Part shown: in pieces, positions 9,299 to 18,016 of the stretch
How positions within the stretch are numbered: the first letter of the stretch is position 1
Layout: every line of letters begins with the position of its first letter
Assembly: GCA_945901245.1 (NCBI GenBank)
Contig: CAMDKY010000005.1
Span: forward strand, 1-62,528
Reading direction: 5' to 3'
Length of the DNA stretch: 62,528 nt
Origin: Polynucleobacter meluiroseus
Lineage (GTDB): Bacteria; Pseudomonadota; Gammaproteobacteria; Burkholderiales; Burkholderiaceae
Translations under genes and position numbers: made by a program
Notes under the pieces: model-generated
Seen by the model: only the letters and a program-made list of their open reading frames with translations
The model's database searches: none
Told to the model about the DNA's origin: nothing

Positions 9299-10305
9299 AA
9301 ATGGCATTCGATCAGATTGTTGAGTTGGCATCATCCGGTCTGCAGGCCAGTGGAATTGAGCGCAAGGCAGCCATGGAAACTGCCCAATTTTTGGCCTTAG
9401 CCGAGGCGGATGGCTTAGTATCGCATGGCCTAGCTCGAGTGGGACAGTATGCTGGACATGCCATGAATGGCCGCATTGAGTTAAAAGCAAGGCCACGGGT
9501 AAGGCGATTTAAAACCGCTGCTGCCTTAGTGGATGCATGCGATGGTCTCGCATTTCCAGCACTTAAACTGGCGACCGATTTATCGGTGAATTTAGCCTCT
9601 AAAAATGGTGTAGGGCTTGTAGCCGTTACCAATAGCCATCATTTTGGTGTCGCCGGTCATTACACCGAGGCAGCTGCGCGCGCTGGCTATATCTCCTTGC
9701 TCTTTGGTAATACCCCCGCGGCCATGCCAATGGCGGGCGGCAGTAAAGCCATCTTTGGAACCAATCCCTTAGCGGCCGCATTTCCGGTGGCTAAAGCAAA
9801 TCCCCTTGTGATTGATATGTCCTTGTCTGCTGTAGCGCGTGGCAAGCTGCTCGTCGCTGCAAAAAAAGGTGAGTCGATTCCAGAGGGGTGGGCATTAACT
9901 ATCGACGGCAAACCCACCACGAATCCCAATGAGGGCCTCAAGGGCTTGATGGTTCCCATGGGCGGAGATAAGGGTGCTTTATTGGCTTTAATTGTGGAGT
10001 TGCTCGTTGTCGGATTGTCGGGGAGCCGTTTTTCATACGAAGCTGATTCCTTCTTTGATGCTCAGGGTAATCGTCCCCGTATTGGTCAGCTGCTATTAAC
10101 CATTGATCCAGGTCTTGCCGGTGGGCAGGTATTTGCAAATCGCATGAGCGATTTTTTAAAGACATTAGCCGCTGATGTAGGTGTTCGCCTACCAGGGCAG
10201 CGCCGCTTTAAACAGCGGGCAAATGCCTTTGACGGTGGCATTGAGGTTACAGATGCAGTACTGGAAGAAATTCAATCCGGCATTCGTCGGAATTGGGCGA
10301 AGTAG
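9295..10305 (+). CDS. comC: Malate/L-lactate dehydrogenase-family enzyme, probable (R)-sulfolactate dehydrogenase
   Basis: 336 residues of the Ldh2/YlbC/ComC family. The NSHHFG motif (H115/H116), FGNTPAAMPMAGG and FGTNPLAAAFP are diagnostic. ComC oxidises (R)-sulfolactate to sulfopyruvate with NAD+. Together with the preceding SlcC-like enzyme it would convert one sulfolactate enantiomer into the one accepted by SuyAB. It is translationally coupled to slcC through a 4-bp ATGA overlap and followed 29 bp later by suyA. The family is certain; the sulfolactate substrate is inferred from the operon. Confidence 0.75.
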   Translation: MKMAFDQIVELASSGLQASGIERKAAMETAQFLALAEADGLVSHGLARVGQYAGHAMNGRIELKARPRVRRFKTAAALVDACDGLAFPALKLATDLSVNLASKNGVGLVAVTNSHHFGVAGHYTEAAARAGYISLLFGNTPAAMPMAGGSKAIFGTNPLAAAFPVAKANPLVIDMSLSAVARGKLLVAAKKGESIPEGWALTIDGKPTTNPNEGLKGLMVPMGGDKGALLALIVELLVVGLSGSRFSYEADSFFDAQGNRPRIGQLLLTIDPGLAGGQVFANRMSDFLKTLAADVGVRLPGQRRFKQRANAFDGGIEVTDAVLEEIQSGIRRNWAK

Positions 10306-10334
10306 TTTATATAACAATTTTTAAGGAGCAATAA

Positions 10335-10616
10335 ATGATCCACTTTGTCGTGCATGAGCCAGGAGATGTTGTTGGTGTAGTGGTAGTCGAAAACATTAAA
10401 GCCGGAACAGAATTAACTGGCTGGGTAATGGAAGGCGACACTACGTTAACCATTAAATCTGAAAGTGATATTCCAATTGGGCACAAGATTGCCTTAAAAC
10501 CCTTGGTTGCCGGTGATACGGTAATTAAATATGGCGTGGATATTGGCAAAGTAGTAGCACCCATTAAAAAAGGGGAGCACCTCCACGTTCAAAACGTAAA
10601 GACCAAGCGCTGGTAA
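10335..10616 (+). CDS. suyA: (R)-sulfolactate sulfo-lyase subunit alpha
   Basis: A 93-residue stand-alone SAF/UxaA-N domain protein starting MIHFVVHEPGDVVGVVVV, the size and form expected for SuyA. SuyAB cleaves (R)-3-sulfolactate to pyruvate and sulfite. AAGGAG lies seven bases before the ATG. It is immediately followed by the UxaA-C-type large subunit gene. Similar small subunits occur in altronate dehydratases, but the separate alpha/beta genes with sulfolactate dehydrogenases upstream favour SuyA. Confidence 0.85.
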   Translation: MIHFVVHEPGDVVGVVVVENIKAGTELTGWVMEGDTTLTIKSESDIPIGHKIALKPLVAGDTVIKYGVDIGKVVAPIKKGEHLHVQNVKTKRW

Positions 10617-10655
10617 TCCAGTTTTTGCAACCTTATTTACTTGGAAAGATTAAAG

Positions 10656-11828
10656 ATGATCAATTTAAAAGAAGCAACATTTATGGGCTATCGCCGTGAA
10701 AACGGTCGCATGGGAATTCGCAATCACGTTGTTATCCTGCCTTTAGATGACCTATCCAATGCAGCCTGCGAGGCAGTTGCCAATAACATTAAAGGCGCTA
10801 TTGCAATACCACACCCATACGGTCGTTTGCAGTTTGGCGCTGACTTGGACCTCCATTTCCGTACGCTGATTGGTGCTGGTTGCAATCCGAACGTGGCAGC
10901 AGTGGTGGTAATTGGTATTGAAAGTCAGTGGACTGGCAAGGTCGTAGAAGGAATTAAGGCGTCTGGAAAGCCAGTTGAGGGTTTTTGGATCAGCGGCAAT
11001 GGCGATACGGCAACCATCACTGCAGCCAGTAAATCTGCTTACAAAATGGTGAAATTTGCTTCAAAGCAGCAGCGTGTTTCAGCCCCCTTGTCAGAGCTTT
11101 GGGTTTCAACCAAATGCGGCGAATCCGACACGACATCGGGCTGCGCTTCCAATCCGGCAGTAGGCAATGCATTTGACCGCCTGTATGAAATTGGCTCCAC
11201 CTTGGTATTTGGTGAGACAACCGAATTAACGGGTGGTGAGCACTTAGTCGAAGCCCGCTGCCGCACTCCCGAGGTCAAAAAGAAGTTTCGCGACATGTTT
11301 GACCGTTACCAAGGTGTGATTGAGCGTAATAAAACCAGCGATTTATCTGATTCGCAGCCAACCAAGGGCAACATTGCTGGCGGCTTGACTACGATTGAAG
11401 AAAAAGCCTTAGGTAACATCCAGAAAATTGGTAAGAAATGCGTTGTGGATGGAGTGCTGGATAAGGCAGAAACGCCTACCATCCCCGGACTGCACTTTAT
11501 GGACTCCTCTTCAGCGGCTGCTGAAATGGTGACATTGTGCGCAGCATCTGGATTTGCTGCCCATCTCTTCCCAACTGGACAAGGTAATGTGATTGGCAAT
11601 GCAATCCTTCCGGTTATCAAGTTATGCGCAAATCCAAGAACAGTACGTCTTATGTCAGAGCATATTGATGTGGATGTATCTGGTTTATTGCGCCGCGAGG
11701 AAACATTGGATTCGGCTGGAGAAAAGCTGATTGATTCTCTGTTGCGGACTGCCAATGGCGAATTAACTGCAGCTGAAATATTGGGCCATCGTGAGTTTGT
11801 GATGACCCGTCTGTATGAGTCTGCATAA
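10656..11828 (+). CDS. suyB: (R)-sulfolactate sulfo-lyase subunit beta
   Basis: About 390 residues of the UxaA/altronate dehydratase C-terminal family. Typical features are an [13 protein letters not shown] start, [17 protein letters not shown] with its conserved cysteines, and a late [13 protein letters not shown]. It is the catalytic subunit that eliminates sulfite from sulfolactate. An in-frame TTG at 10641 is possible, but the ATG at 10656 directly precedes the conserved segment. It forms one unit with slcC, comC and suyA, and the GntR regulator starts 11 bp after its stop. Confidence 0.87.
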   Translation: MINLKEATFMGYRRENGRMGIRNHVVILPLDDLSNAACEAVANNIKGAIAIPHPYGRLQFGADLDLHFRTLIGAGCNPNVAAVVVIGIESQWTGKVVEGIKASGKPVEGFWISGNGDTATITAASKSAYKMVKFASKQQRVSAPLSELWVSTKCGESDTTSGCASNPAVGNAFDRLYEIGSTLVFGETTELTGGEHLVEARCRTPEVKKKFRDMFDRYQGVIERNKTSDLSDSQPTKGNIAGGLTTIEEKALGNIQKIGKKCVVDGVLDKAETPTIPGLHFMDSSSAAAEMVTLCAASGFAAHLFPTGQGNVIGNAILPVIKLCANPRTVRLMSEHIDVDVSGLLRREETLDSAGEKLIDSLLRTANGELTAAEILGHREFVMTRLYESA

Positions 11829-11839
11829 GTAGTCAAAGT

Positions 11840-12559
11840 ATGAAGTCCCTGACCGCCTATCAAGAGGTGAAACAAAAAATCACCGAAGATCTGGTCAGGG
11901 GCCGCTTTCCGATGGGGCAGGCCCTGCCTGCTGAAAAAGATTTTGCAAAAGAATTGGACGTATCGATTGGCACGCTGCGCAAAGCAGTTGATGAGCTAGT
12001 AGCCGATGGCATTGTTACTCGGCGCCAAGGAAAAGGGACTTACGTAGCTGAGCATGACGTAAAGCGACTCCTTTATTATTTCTTTCATGTCGTGCGTCAT
12101 GATGTTGATAAAAAAGTCTATCCCAAGGTGGAGTTGGCTAGTTTTTTATCCGCACCTGCTAATAAGGAAGAGGCCTTAAAACTGGTAATAAAAGAAGGAT
12201 CGCCTGTTTGGCGTATTACGAATCGACTCTATCTTGACGGCCAGTGCGTCATGATTGATCAAATTACCTTAGACAAAATGCGGTTTAAAAAATTAACGCG
12301 TGACGATTTTGCAGCAAGGGAAGGCAGTATTTATCAGTTGTATCAAATGCATTACGGACAAACGGTAGTGCGTACCAATGAGCGTTTGCGCGCTGCACTT
12401 CCAAGCAAGCAGTACGCAGAGTGGTTAAATCTAAGCCCGGCATCCCCCGTTCTTGTCATACGGCGCGTTGCACTCGGTATGCAAGATGAGCCACTCGAAT
12501 GGCGAATATCAACCTTAAATACCACTAGCCATGAGTATTTTAGCGAGTTAGTAGCCTAG
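11840..12559 (+). CDS. suyR: GntR/HutC-family transcriptional regulator of sulfolactate genes
   Basis: 239 residues. An N-terminal GntR winged helix spans about residues 8-70 (RFPMGQALPAEKDFAKELDVS, then TLRKAVDELVADGIV and RRQGKGTYV). A UTRA effector domain covers about 90-237. It is the last gene of the slcC-comC-suyAB unit and most likely controls it in response to sulfolactate or an intermediate. SuyR proteins described beside suyAB are regulators of this kind. It is convergent with, and 24 bp from, the CobT-like gene. Confidence 0.75.
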   Translation: MKSLTAYQEVKQKITEDLVRGRFPMGQALPAEKDFAKELDVSIGTLRKAVDELVADGIVTRRQGKGTYVAEHDVKRLLYYFFHVVRHDVDKKVYPKVELASFLSAPANKEEALKLVIKEGSPVWRITNRLYLDGQCVMIDQITLDKMRFKKLTRDDFAAREGSIYQLYQMHYGQTVVRTNERLRAALPSKQYAEWLNLSPASPVLVIRRVALGMQDEPLEWRISTLNTTSHEYFSELVA

Positions 12560-12583
12560 TTAGCTTAAAAAACTCTGATTAAT

Positions 12584-14335
12584 TTACAGTTGTTTTTGCA
12601 GTTCTTGGGCCCATGCGTTCATTAGTTTTGCGGGCGTATCATTTTCATTCCAGCTGAGTCGTTTTGAAAAGTATCCGCGCATTTCTTGTCCAATGCCGCA
12701 GCCCCATACCTGTACCTGATTTTGATTTTCTGCCCATTTAAGGGCAAGTTTTAGGTGGTCCATCAGATAGTCTTCATCTTCATTTGCTTGCTGGGTAGCG
12801 CGATCCATTGGGCACCCATCCGATAGCAAAATAATATGGTGCTTGAATTCATCGAGCGCTAAATCAGACATGCTTAATTGAGGTTTAAACGATAAACTCC
12901 GCTTAGCAGCCCATAGTAAAGCCTCACCATCCAAACTCTCTTTGTAGATATCCGGTTTAAGCATGCCCGCAATACTCAGGCGCGAATTTCTCCAACTGGT
13001 TTTGAAGTCTTTAAAAATCCAATGCGCCTGTTCATTGAGTCGCCCAGGATTTTTAGGTTTTCCGGCAGAATGCCATTGCTTGACGCATTGCCCACCCTGC
13101 CAGCTGGCGGTTGTATAGCCAAGCACCTCACAGGGGACATTTGCTTTATCTAATATCCGCACCATGACATCGACCCATGCCGCCATAAAAAGGCGATTCT
13201 CTCTCATCGAGCCAGAGCAATCAATTAAAAAGCTGACAGTCGAATCGGGCCTGGGCGCTGCATATTCTTTTTGATAAATGGAGGATGCATTTTTGGATGC
13301 AACAACTCTGCTCAGTTGTTTTCGGTTTAGACGTCCGTCTTCTGACGATTCCCACCCATTTCGAACTGGTTTAGAAAAGAGTGCCCCATAGGTTTTAATC
13401 AGCCGTAACCACGGGAGCGACCAGTTATGAATGGTTTCATCGATTTCCTCCCGAAAGGCGATGAGTTGAGCTAGCCGCATAGTATCTAAGGGTCTCATTT
13501 CAACATCAAATGACCGATCAAAAATACGGTATTGACTGAGCGCACGCTCGTAAATGGCCTTCTGCTGACTTAGGCCATTCGCATTGGGGCTATTTTCTGC
13601 GATGGGATGCTTTTGTTCATCCGAAAATTCCCAGGGAATTTGAAACTGATTTTTATTGCTATTTCTTCGCTTGACGCGAATGCTTGGTACCGCTTGATAT
13701 TCTTTGGCGACTAAATTCGAAACCAGTTCAGCCATTTCTAAAGCGGGCCCTGCAAATTTTTCTTGGTCAAAGCGATTTTGTTTGAGCCTCTCCAGTAGTG
13801 GCCCAGTCGATTCATAAAGCTCTGCTCGCGGTATTTCAATCGTATCTTGCATTAACTGCGGCAGGGGTGCATTGTTCAGGCGCGACCAGGTTCCACCAAA
13901 TATCGCTAATAGCAATAAGTTAATACTGCCCTCTGTACCGCCCTTAGCCATAAATTGCTGTAACCAAGCGATAAAATGACTTTGAAGATTCTGCTTAGCC
14001 CCAGATAAGCCAATGGGACAAATGCTTTCAATGCGAATTTGTTCCAATACTTCAAAGACAAGGGAGCCAACTAAATCCAATGGCTGCATTTTGCGGTGCA
14101 GGGCCAAATCAGAGTGCGCAATACGCAAGCCTAGGCCATCCAGCATGCCGCGATGGTTCGACCAGGACTCAAAGAAATGAATTGGGTTTAGGTGCGGCGC
14201 TAATTGCCCTATCAATTCATCGTTTTGGTAAAAATTCCAATCACGCACATTAATGTGGGGATCGCCTGACATCGAGCGAACCATCGCTCCATAGCGCTCT
14301 TGGACTAATAAATCTTCAGAAGAAAGGAGTTGCAA
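12584..14335 (-). CDS. CobT-like VWA-domain protein
   Basis: 583 residues. The C-terminal third is a von Willebrand A domain with an intact MIDAS DxSxS (D372, S374, S376 in SFLIDCSGSM), plus the YTTASWQGG and LSDGCPMD segments characteristic of cobaltochelatase CobT. The N-terminal part is variable. CobT normally works with CobS and CobN to insert cobalt during aerobic B12 synthesis. Here only a CobS-like partner is present, 15 bp upstream, and no CobN or other cob gene appears in the window. Its position beside xsc suggests a dedicated chaperone or activase role instead, by analogy with CbbO and NorD. That role is inference. Confidence 0.8.
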   Translation of the reverse strand: MQLLSSEDLLVQERYGAMVRSMSGDPHINVRDWNFYQNDELIGQLAPHLNPIHFFESWSNHRGMLDGLGLRIAHSDLALHRKMQPLDLVGSLVFEVLEQIRIESICPIGLSGAKQNLQSHFIAWLQQFMAKGGTEGSINLLLLAIFGGTWSRLNNAPLPQLMQDTIEIPRAELYESTGPLLERLKQNRFDQEKFAGPALEMAELVSNLVAKEYQAVPSIRVKRRNSNKNQFQIPWEFSDEQKHPIAENSPNANGLSQQKAIYERALSQYRIFDRSFDVEMRPLDTMRLAQLIAFREEIDETIHNWSLPWLRLIKTYGALFSKPVRNGWESSEDGRLNRKQLSRVVASKNASSIYQKEYAAPRPDSTVSFLIDCSGSMRENRLFMAAWVDVMVRILDKANVPCEVLGYTTASWQGGQCVKQWHSAGKPKNPGRLNEQAHWIFKDFKTSWRNSRLSIAGMLKPDIYKESLDGEALLWAAKRSLSFKPQLSMSDLALDEFKHHIILLSDGCPMDRATQQANEDEDYLMDHLKLALKWAENQNQVQVWGCGIGQEMRGYFSKRLSWNENDTPAKLMNAWAQELQKQL

Positions 14336-14350
14336 GGCGTAGAGCTCGCG

Positions 14351-15349
14351 CTAATCGGAGGATGGAGCTGTAAGGCTGAGATTGCTATTAAAACAACGTT
14401 GATAGTATTCGCTAATGAGCAATTTTTCCTCAAAGTCGCATTTATTCAAGAAGGCTAAACGGAATGCAGTCTCCAAGTCACCAAAGATAGTCCAATTTTC
14501 AGCCCACGTGATGACGGTTCTGGTTGACATCAAGGTAGATAAATCGCCTGCAGCAAAGCCTTTGCGTGTGAGGTTGGCTAGAGCAACCATTTGACCGGCA
14601 ATGGCCGCATGCTCCGGCGCATTTAATAGAGGCACTCTTGCTTTGATGATTCGCTCCTCAGCTTGCGGCTCGAGGTAATTGAGCGCTGCCACAATATCCC
14701 AGCGATCCATCTGCCCCTGATTGAGTAGCTGCGTTCCGTGGTAAATATTGTTCCAATTGCCTAAACCAACTGTGTTGCTAGTTGCAAAAATTCTGAAATA
14801 CGGATGCGGCTCAATGACGCGATTCTGATCAAGTAAGGTCAGGCGACCTTCGCGCTCCAACATACGCTGAATCACAAACATGACATCTGGCCTGCCGGCA
14901 TCGTATTCATCCAGGACAAGGGCGATTGGTCTTTGCAAAGCCCATGGAATGAGACCCAACTGAAAATCAGTTACCTGCTTACCCTCTTTAATGGTGATGA
15001 TGTCTTTACCCAAAAGATCCATGCGGGTAATTTGCCCATCCAAATTAATGCGAAGGCAGGGCCAGTTTAGGCGCGCTGCTACTTGTTCTATGTGGGTCGA
15101 TTTGCCTGTGCCATGCATGCCTTGCAATAAAACCCTGCGGTTAAAGCGAAATCCAGCCAACAGCGCAATGCTTGTATCAGCATCCAATTGGTAGTTTGGG
15201 TCGATTGCCGGAACAAGATCACTGCCCTCTGAAAAGCGCGGCACGTCAAAATCGCATTTGAAATTACATTCCGGAAAAGCAGCCTTTACGGATAGGGATG
15301 AGTCGGGCTTTAAAGTGATGAGGTCTGCTAATTCAGGGCGATTGGGCAT
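14351..15349 (-). CDS. CobS-like MoxR-family AAA+ ATPase
   Basis: 332 residues. Walker A is GMHGTGKS (residues 77-84), Walker B is LVLDEYDAG, and NTVGLGNWNNIYHGTQ followed by QMDRW matches CobS closely. An N-terminal CobS-like segment precedes the ATPase core. It would form a ring ATPase that remodels or metallates a client together with the VWA protein encoded next. It is transcribed divergently from xsc, sharing a 225-bp intergenic region that contains the palindromic operator. A true cobaltochelatase role seems unlikely without CobN nearby, but cannot be excluded. Confidence 0.8.
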   Translation of the reverse strand: MPNRPELADLITLKPDSSLSVKAAFPECNFKCDFDVPRFSEGSDLVPAIDPNYQLDADTSIALLAGFRFNRRVLLQGMHGTGKSTHIEQVAARLNWPCLRINLDGQITRMDLLGKDIITIKEGKQVTDFQLGLIPWALQRPIALVLDEYDAGRPDVMFVIQRMLEREGRLTLLDQNRVIEPHPYFRIFATSNTVGLGNWNNIYHGTQLLNQGQMDRWDIVAALNYLEPQAEERIIKARVPLLNAPEHAAIAGQMVALANLTRKGFAAGDLSTLMSTRTVITWAENWTIFGDLETAFRLAFLNKCDFEEKLLISEYYQRCFNSNLSLTAPSSD

Positions 15350-15478
15350 GTCATTTCCAAGTCATTACAATGGGCAATAAAGAATATGTTCAATTCAATA
15401 GTGAATTTCATTCCACTTTTAAATTTTTTCTAGGGGATTTCCCGCAATTTCTGTAAATTTTGTTTGATTGTAGAACAA

Positions 15479-15501
15479 TTTGTTCCATTTTATTGAAATA
15501 G
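15479..15501 (+). promoter_or_regulatory. Operator A upstream of xsc
   Basis: TTTGTTC, nine bases, then GAAATAG: a copy of the palindrome found at four other places in the sulfonate region, with a strong left half and weaker right half. It overlaps a possible promoter, TTGAAA at 15493-15498 and TTTAAT at 15515-15520. A degenerate left half (TTCATTCCACTT) sits 72 bp upstream at 15407. The interval is shared with the divergent CobS-like gene. Confidence 0.55.
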
Positions 15502-15574
15502 TGGTAAAATTTAATTTAATTATCACGGTATTAATCCAGTTTTTCTCATTTTTTAACAATAAACGGAGAGTTTT

Positions 15575-17383
15575 ATGTCGAAATCAGATCACGCAGTCGT
15601 AGTTGGTCCCCAGAAAATGACGCCTTCAGAGGCTTTTGTGGAGACGATGGCCGCGAACGGCGTTACTGACACCTTCGGCATTATGGGATCAGCCTTTATG
15701 GATGCGATGGATATTTTTGCTCCGGCGGGCATTCGCTTAATTCCAGTCGTGCATGAGCAGGGCGCAGCACACATGGCCGATGGCTACTCTCGTGTTAGCG
15801 GTCGTCATGGCGTTGTTATTGCTCAAAACGGACCCGGCATTAGCAATTGCGTTACCGCCATTGCTGCGGCGTATTGGGCGCATAGCCCAGTCGTCATGAT
15901 TACGCCAGAGACTGGAACTATGGGCATGGGCCTTGGTGGATTTCAGGAAGCAAATCAATTGCCTATGTTTGAGGAATTTACCAAGTATCAGGGACACGTT
16001 AATAACCCAAAGCGGATGGCAGAGTACACCGCACGTTGTTTTGATCGGGCCATGTCAGAAATGGGCCCTACCCAGTTAAATATTCCACGGGATTATTTTT
16101 ATGGGGAGATTGAGGTAGAAATCCCCCAGCCAAATCGACTTGATCGCGGCCCAGGCGGTGAGAATAGCCTCAATGAAGCAGCCGAGCTTTTGGCAAATGC
16201 AAAGTTCCCTGTGATTATTTCTGGTGGTGGCGTTGTGATGGGTGATGCCGTTGAGGAGTGCAAGGCATTGGCTGAGCGCCTTGGTGCTCCAGTAGTCAAT
16301 AGCTACTTGCATAATGACTCATTCCCAGCAAGCCACCCCCTGTGGTGTGGCCCACTTGGGTATCAGGGCTCCAAAGCTGCTATGAAGTTAATGGCGCAGG
16401 CCGATCTTGTTGTGGCCTTGGGCTCCCGCCTGGGACCCTTTGGTACATTGCCACAACATGGCATGGATTACTGGCCAAAAAATGCCAAGATCATTCAAAT
16501 TGATGCCGATAACAAAATGCTGGGATTGGTGAAGAAGATTTCGGTGGGCATCTGCGGTGACGCTAAGGCAGCAGCAATTGCATTAACGCAGCGCCTAGCC
16601 AACAAAACCTTGGTTTGCGATGCGACAAAAACAGAGCGTGCCAAAACCATTGCTGCAGAAAAAGCTGCATGGGAAAAAGAGCTGGATGAATGGACGCATG
16701 AGCGTGATGCATTTAGCCTTGACATGATTGAGGAGCAGAAAAAGGAGCGCACTCCAACGGGTGGAAATTACCTCAGCCCAAGGCAGGTATTGCGTGAGCT
16801 TGAGAAAGCGATGCCAGCCGATGTGATGGTATCGACCGATATTGGGAATATTAATTCGGTTGCAAACAGTTATTTGCGTTTTGAAAAGCCCCGCAGCTTT
16901 TTTGCTCCCATGAGCTTTGGTAACTGTGGTTATGCCTTACCAACCATTATTGGCGCCAAGGTTGCCGCTCCAGACAGGCCAGCCATTGCCTATGCTGGTG
17001 ATGGCGCTTGGGCAATGAGTATGGTGGAAATCATGACGGCAGTACGGCATGACATTCCTGTAACAGCAGTGGTCTTTCATAATCGCCAATGGGGCGCTGA
17101 AAAGAAGAACCAGGTTGATTTTTACAATCGCCGGTTTGTTGCTGGTGAATTAGAGAGCTCTAGTTTTGCGGGCATTGCCAAGTCGATGGGAGCTGAAGCA
17201 ATTGTGGTTGATCAACTTGATCAAGTGGGCCCAGCACTTAAAAAAGCAATTGATATGCAAATGAATGAAGGTAAAACCTGTGTACTCGAGATTATGTGTA
17301 CTCGCGAATTGGGTGACCCATTCCGTCGTGATGCATTGTCCAAGCCAGTACGTTTCCTTGAGAAATACAAAGACTACGTCTAA
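15575..17383 (+). CDS. xsc: Sulfoacetaldehyde acetyltransferase
   Basis: 602 residues, the usual length for Xsc. It is a thiamine-diphosphate enzyme that converts sulfoacetaldehyde and phosphate to acetyl phosphate and sulfite. E61 in VVHEQGAAHMADGYSR is the cofactor-activating glutamate. AGDGAWAM (GDG at 475-477) with HNRQWGAEKKNQ downstream is the ThDP site. The NH2-terminal GIMGSAFMDAMDIF and the PETGTMGMGLGGFQEANQ segments are Xsc-like. The ATG follows a strong GGAGAG. Context fits: pta, soeABC, sauST and suyAB genes all lie within 12 kb. It is monocistronic, ending at a terminator. Confidence 0.93.
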   Translation: MSKSDHAVVVGPQKMTPSEAFVETMAANGVTDTFGIMGSAFMDAMDIFAPAGIRLIPVVHEQGAAHMADGYSRVSGRHGVVIAQNGPGISNCVTAIAAAYWAHSPVVMITPETGTMGMGLGGFQEANQLPMFEEFTKYQGHVNNPKRMAEYTARCFDRAMSEMGPTQLNIPRDYFYGEIEVEIPQPNRLDRGPGGENSLNEAAELLANAKFPVIISGGGVVMGDAVEECKALAERLGAPVVNSYLHNDSFPASHPLWCGPLGYQGSKAAMKLMAQADLVVALGSRLGPFGTLPQHGMDYWPKNAKIIQIDADNKMLGLVKKISVGICGDAKAAAIALTQRLANKTLVCDATKTERAKTIAAEKAAWEKELDEWTHERDAFSLDMIEEQKKERTPTGGNYLSPRQVLRELEKAMPADVMVSTDIGNINSVANSYLRFEKPRSFFAPMSFGNCGYALPTIIGAKVAAPDRPAIAYAGDGAWAMSMVEIMTAVRHDIPVTAVVFHNRQWGAEKKNQVDFYNRRFVAGELESSSFAGIAKSMGAEAIVVDQLDQVGPALKKAIDMQMNEGKTCVLEIMCTRELGDPFRRDALSKPVRFLEKYKDYV

Positions 17384-17423
17384 GTGTTTTGTGCTCCCTG
17401 TGGGATCTTATCCGCTAGGGAGT

Positions 17424-18005
17424 TTAAAAAATGGAGTGGTATGTTGATAAGTCCGGTCGCAATGCGCTACCGGACTTATTTTTTGAGACAGTGCCAATCG
17501 TAATAAAGCAAATTGGAAATTCATCTGGCGCTAGCTTAAAAAGCGCCCTTAGGCTTTGACTGGTGATTGCTTTACCGCTCGATAGGCCCGATCCAAAGCC
17601 AAGTGCATGTGCCGACAACAGGATGTTTTGAATCGCACAACCTAAAGAAACCATCTTCTCATGCGCGCTAACCCCATCTGGGGTGATGCCTAATTTAGCA
17701 ACTGCCAGGAGTAGTAGGGGGCCGCGGAATGCTTTTGCATAGGCCTCCTGTAACTCGACGGAGCTTGCTAACGGATCCCGTTCAATCAGGCACTCCTTAA
17801 AGACCGAGCCCAATAGAGGACGACTTGGTTCGCTTATCTCAAAAAAATGCCAAGGTGTATTTCGGCCATGGTCTGGAGCAGCTTTTGCAGACTCCAGAAT
17901 AGATACTTTTTGCTCTGCCGTTGGGCCGGGTTCAATTAATCGTTTCGGGGAAACATGTACCCGCCCATGAATTAATGCATCGGCATACTCATCGATTGAT
18001 TTCAG
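17424..18005 (-). CDS. Nitroreductase-family FMN protein with no ordinary start codon
   Basis: A YdjA-like nitroreductase of about 193 residues. RLIEPGPT, AAPDHGRNTPWHFFEI and HALGFGS...SSGKAI are visible. From the first TTG in frame (17813) the conserved FMN-binding N-terminus would be lost. Upstream the frame stays open into soeC but contains no ATG, GTG or TTG. A CTG at 18005 would give (M)KSIDEYADALIHGRV, a natural beginning. The soeC stop is 12 bp away, so reinitiation is possible. It is the last gene of the iclR-pta-soeABC unit. Its role in sulfonate metabolism is unknown. Confidence 0.65.
   Translation of the reverse strand: MKSIDEYADALIHGRVHVSPKRLIEPGPTAEQKVSILESAKAAPDHGRNTPWHFFEISEPSRPLLGSVFKECLIERDPLASSVELQEAYAKAFRGPLLLLAVAKLGITPDGVSAHEKMVSLGCAIQNILLSAHALGFGSGLSSGKAITSQSLRALFKLAPDEFPICFITIGTVSKNKSGSALRPDLSTYHSIF
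17449..17485 (+). terminator. xsc terminator inside the convergent nitroreductase gene
   Basis: AAGTCCGGT (17449-17457) pairs with ACCGGACTT (17469-17477) and is followed by ATTTTTT. It lies 66 bp after the xsc stop and within the last codons of the convergent nitroreductase gene. Confidence 0.75.
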
Positions 18006-18016
18006 TGGGCTAATAG

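Noticed and set aside
11306-11875. 189-codon minus-strand open frame opposite suyB
   Set aside because: Antisense shadow of a conserved gene; no homology recognised.
12584-15349. Genuine cobaltochelatase (B12 biosynthesis) function for the CobS/CobT-like pair
   Set aside because: Not excluded, but there is no CobN or other cob gene in the window and the pair is tied to xsc by position and a shared regulatory region, so I did not give cob gene symbols.
15397-15410. TTCA-ATAG-TGAA inverted repeat near the CobS-like start as a further operator
   Set aside because: Half-site spacing does not match the nine-base spacer of the other copies; chance is likely in this AT-rich stretch.
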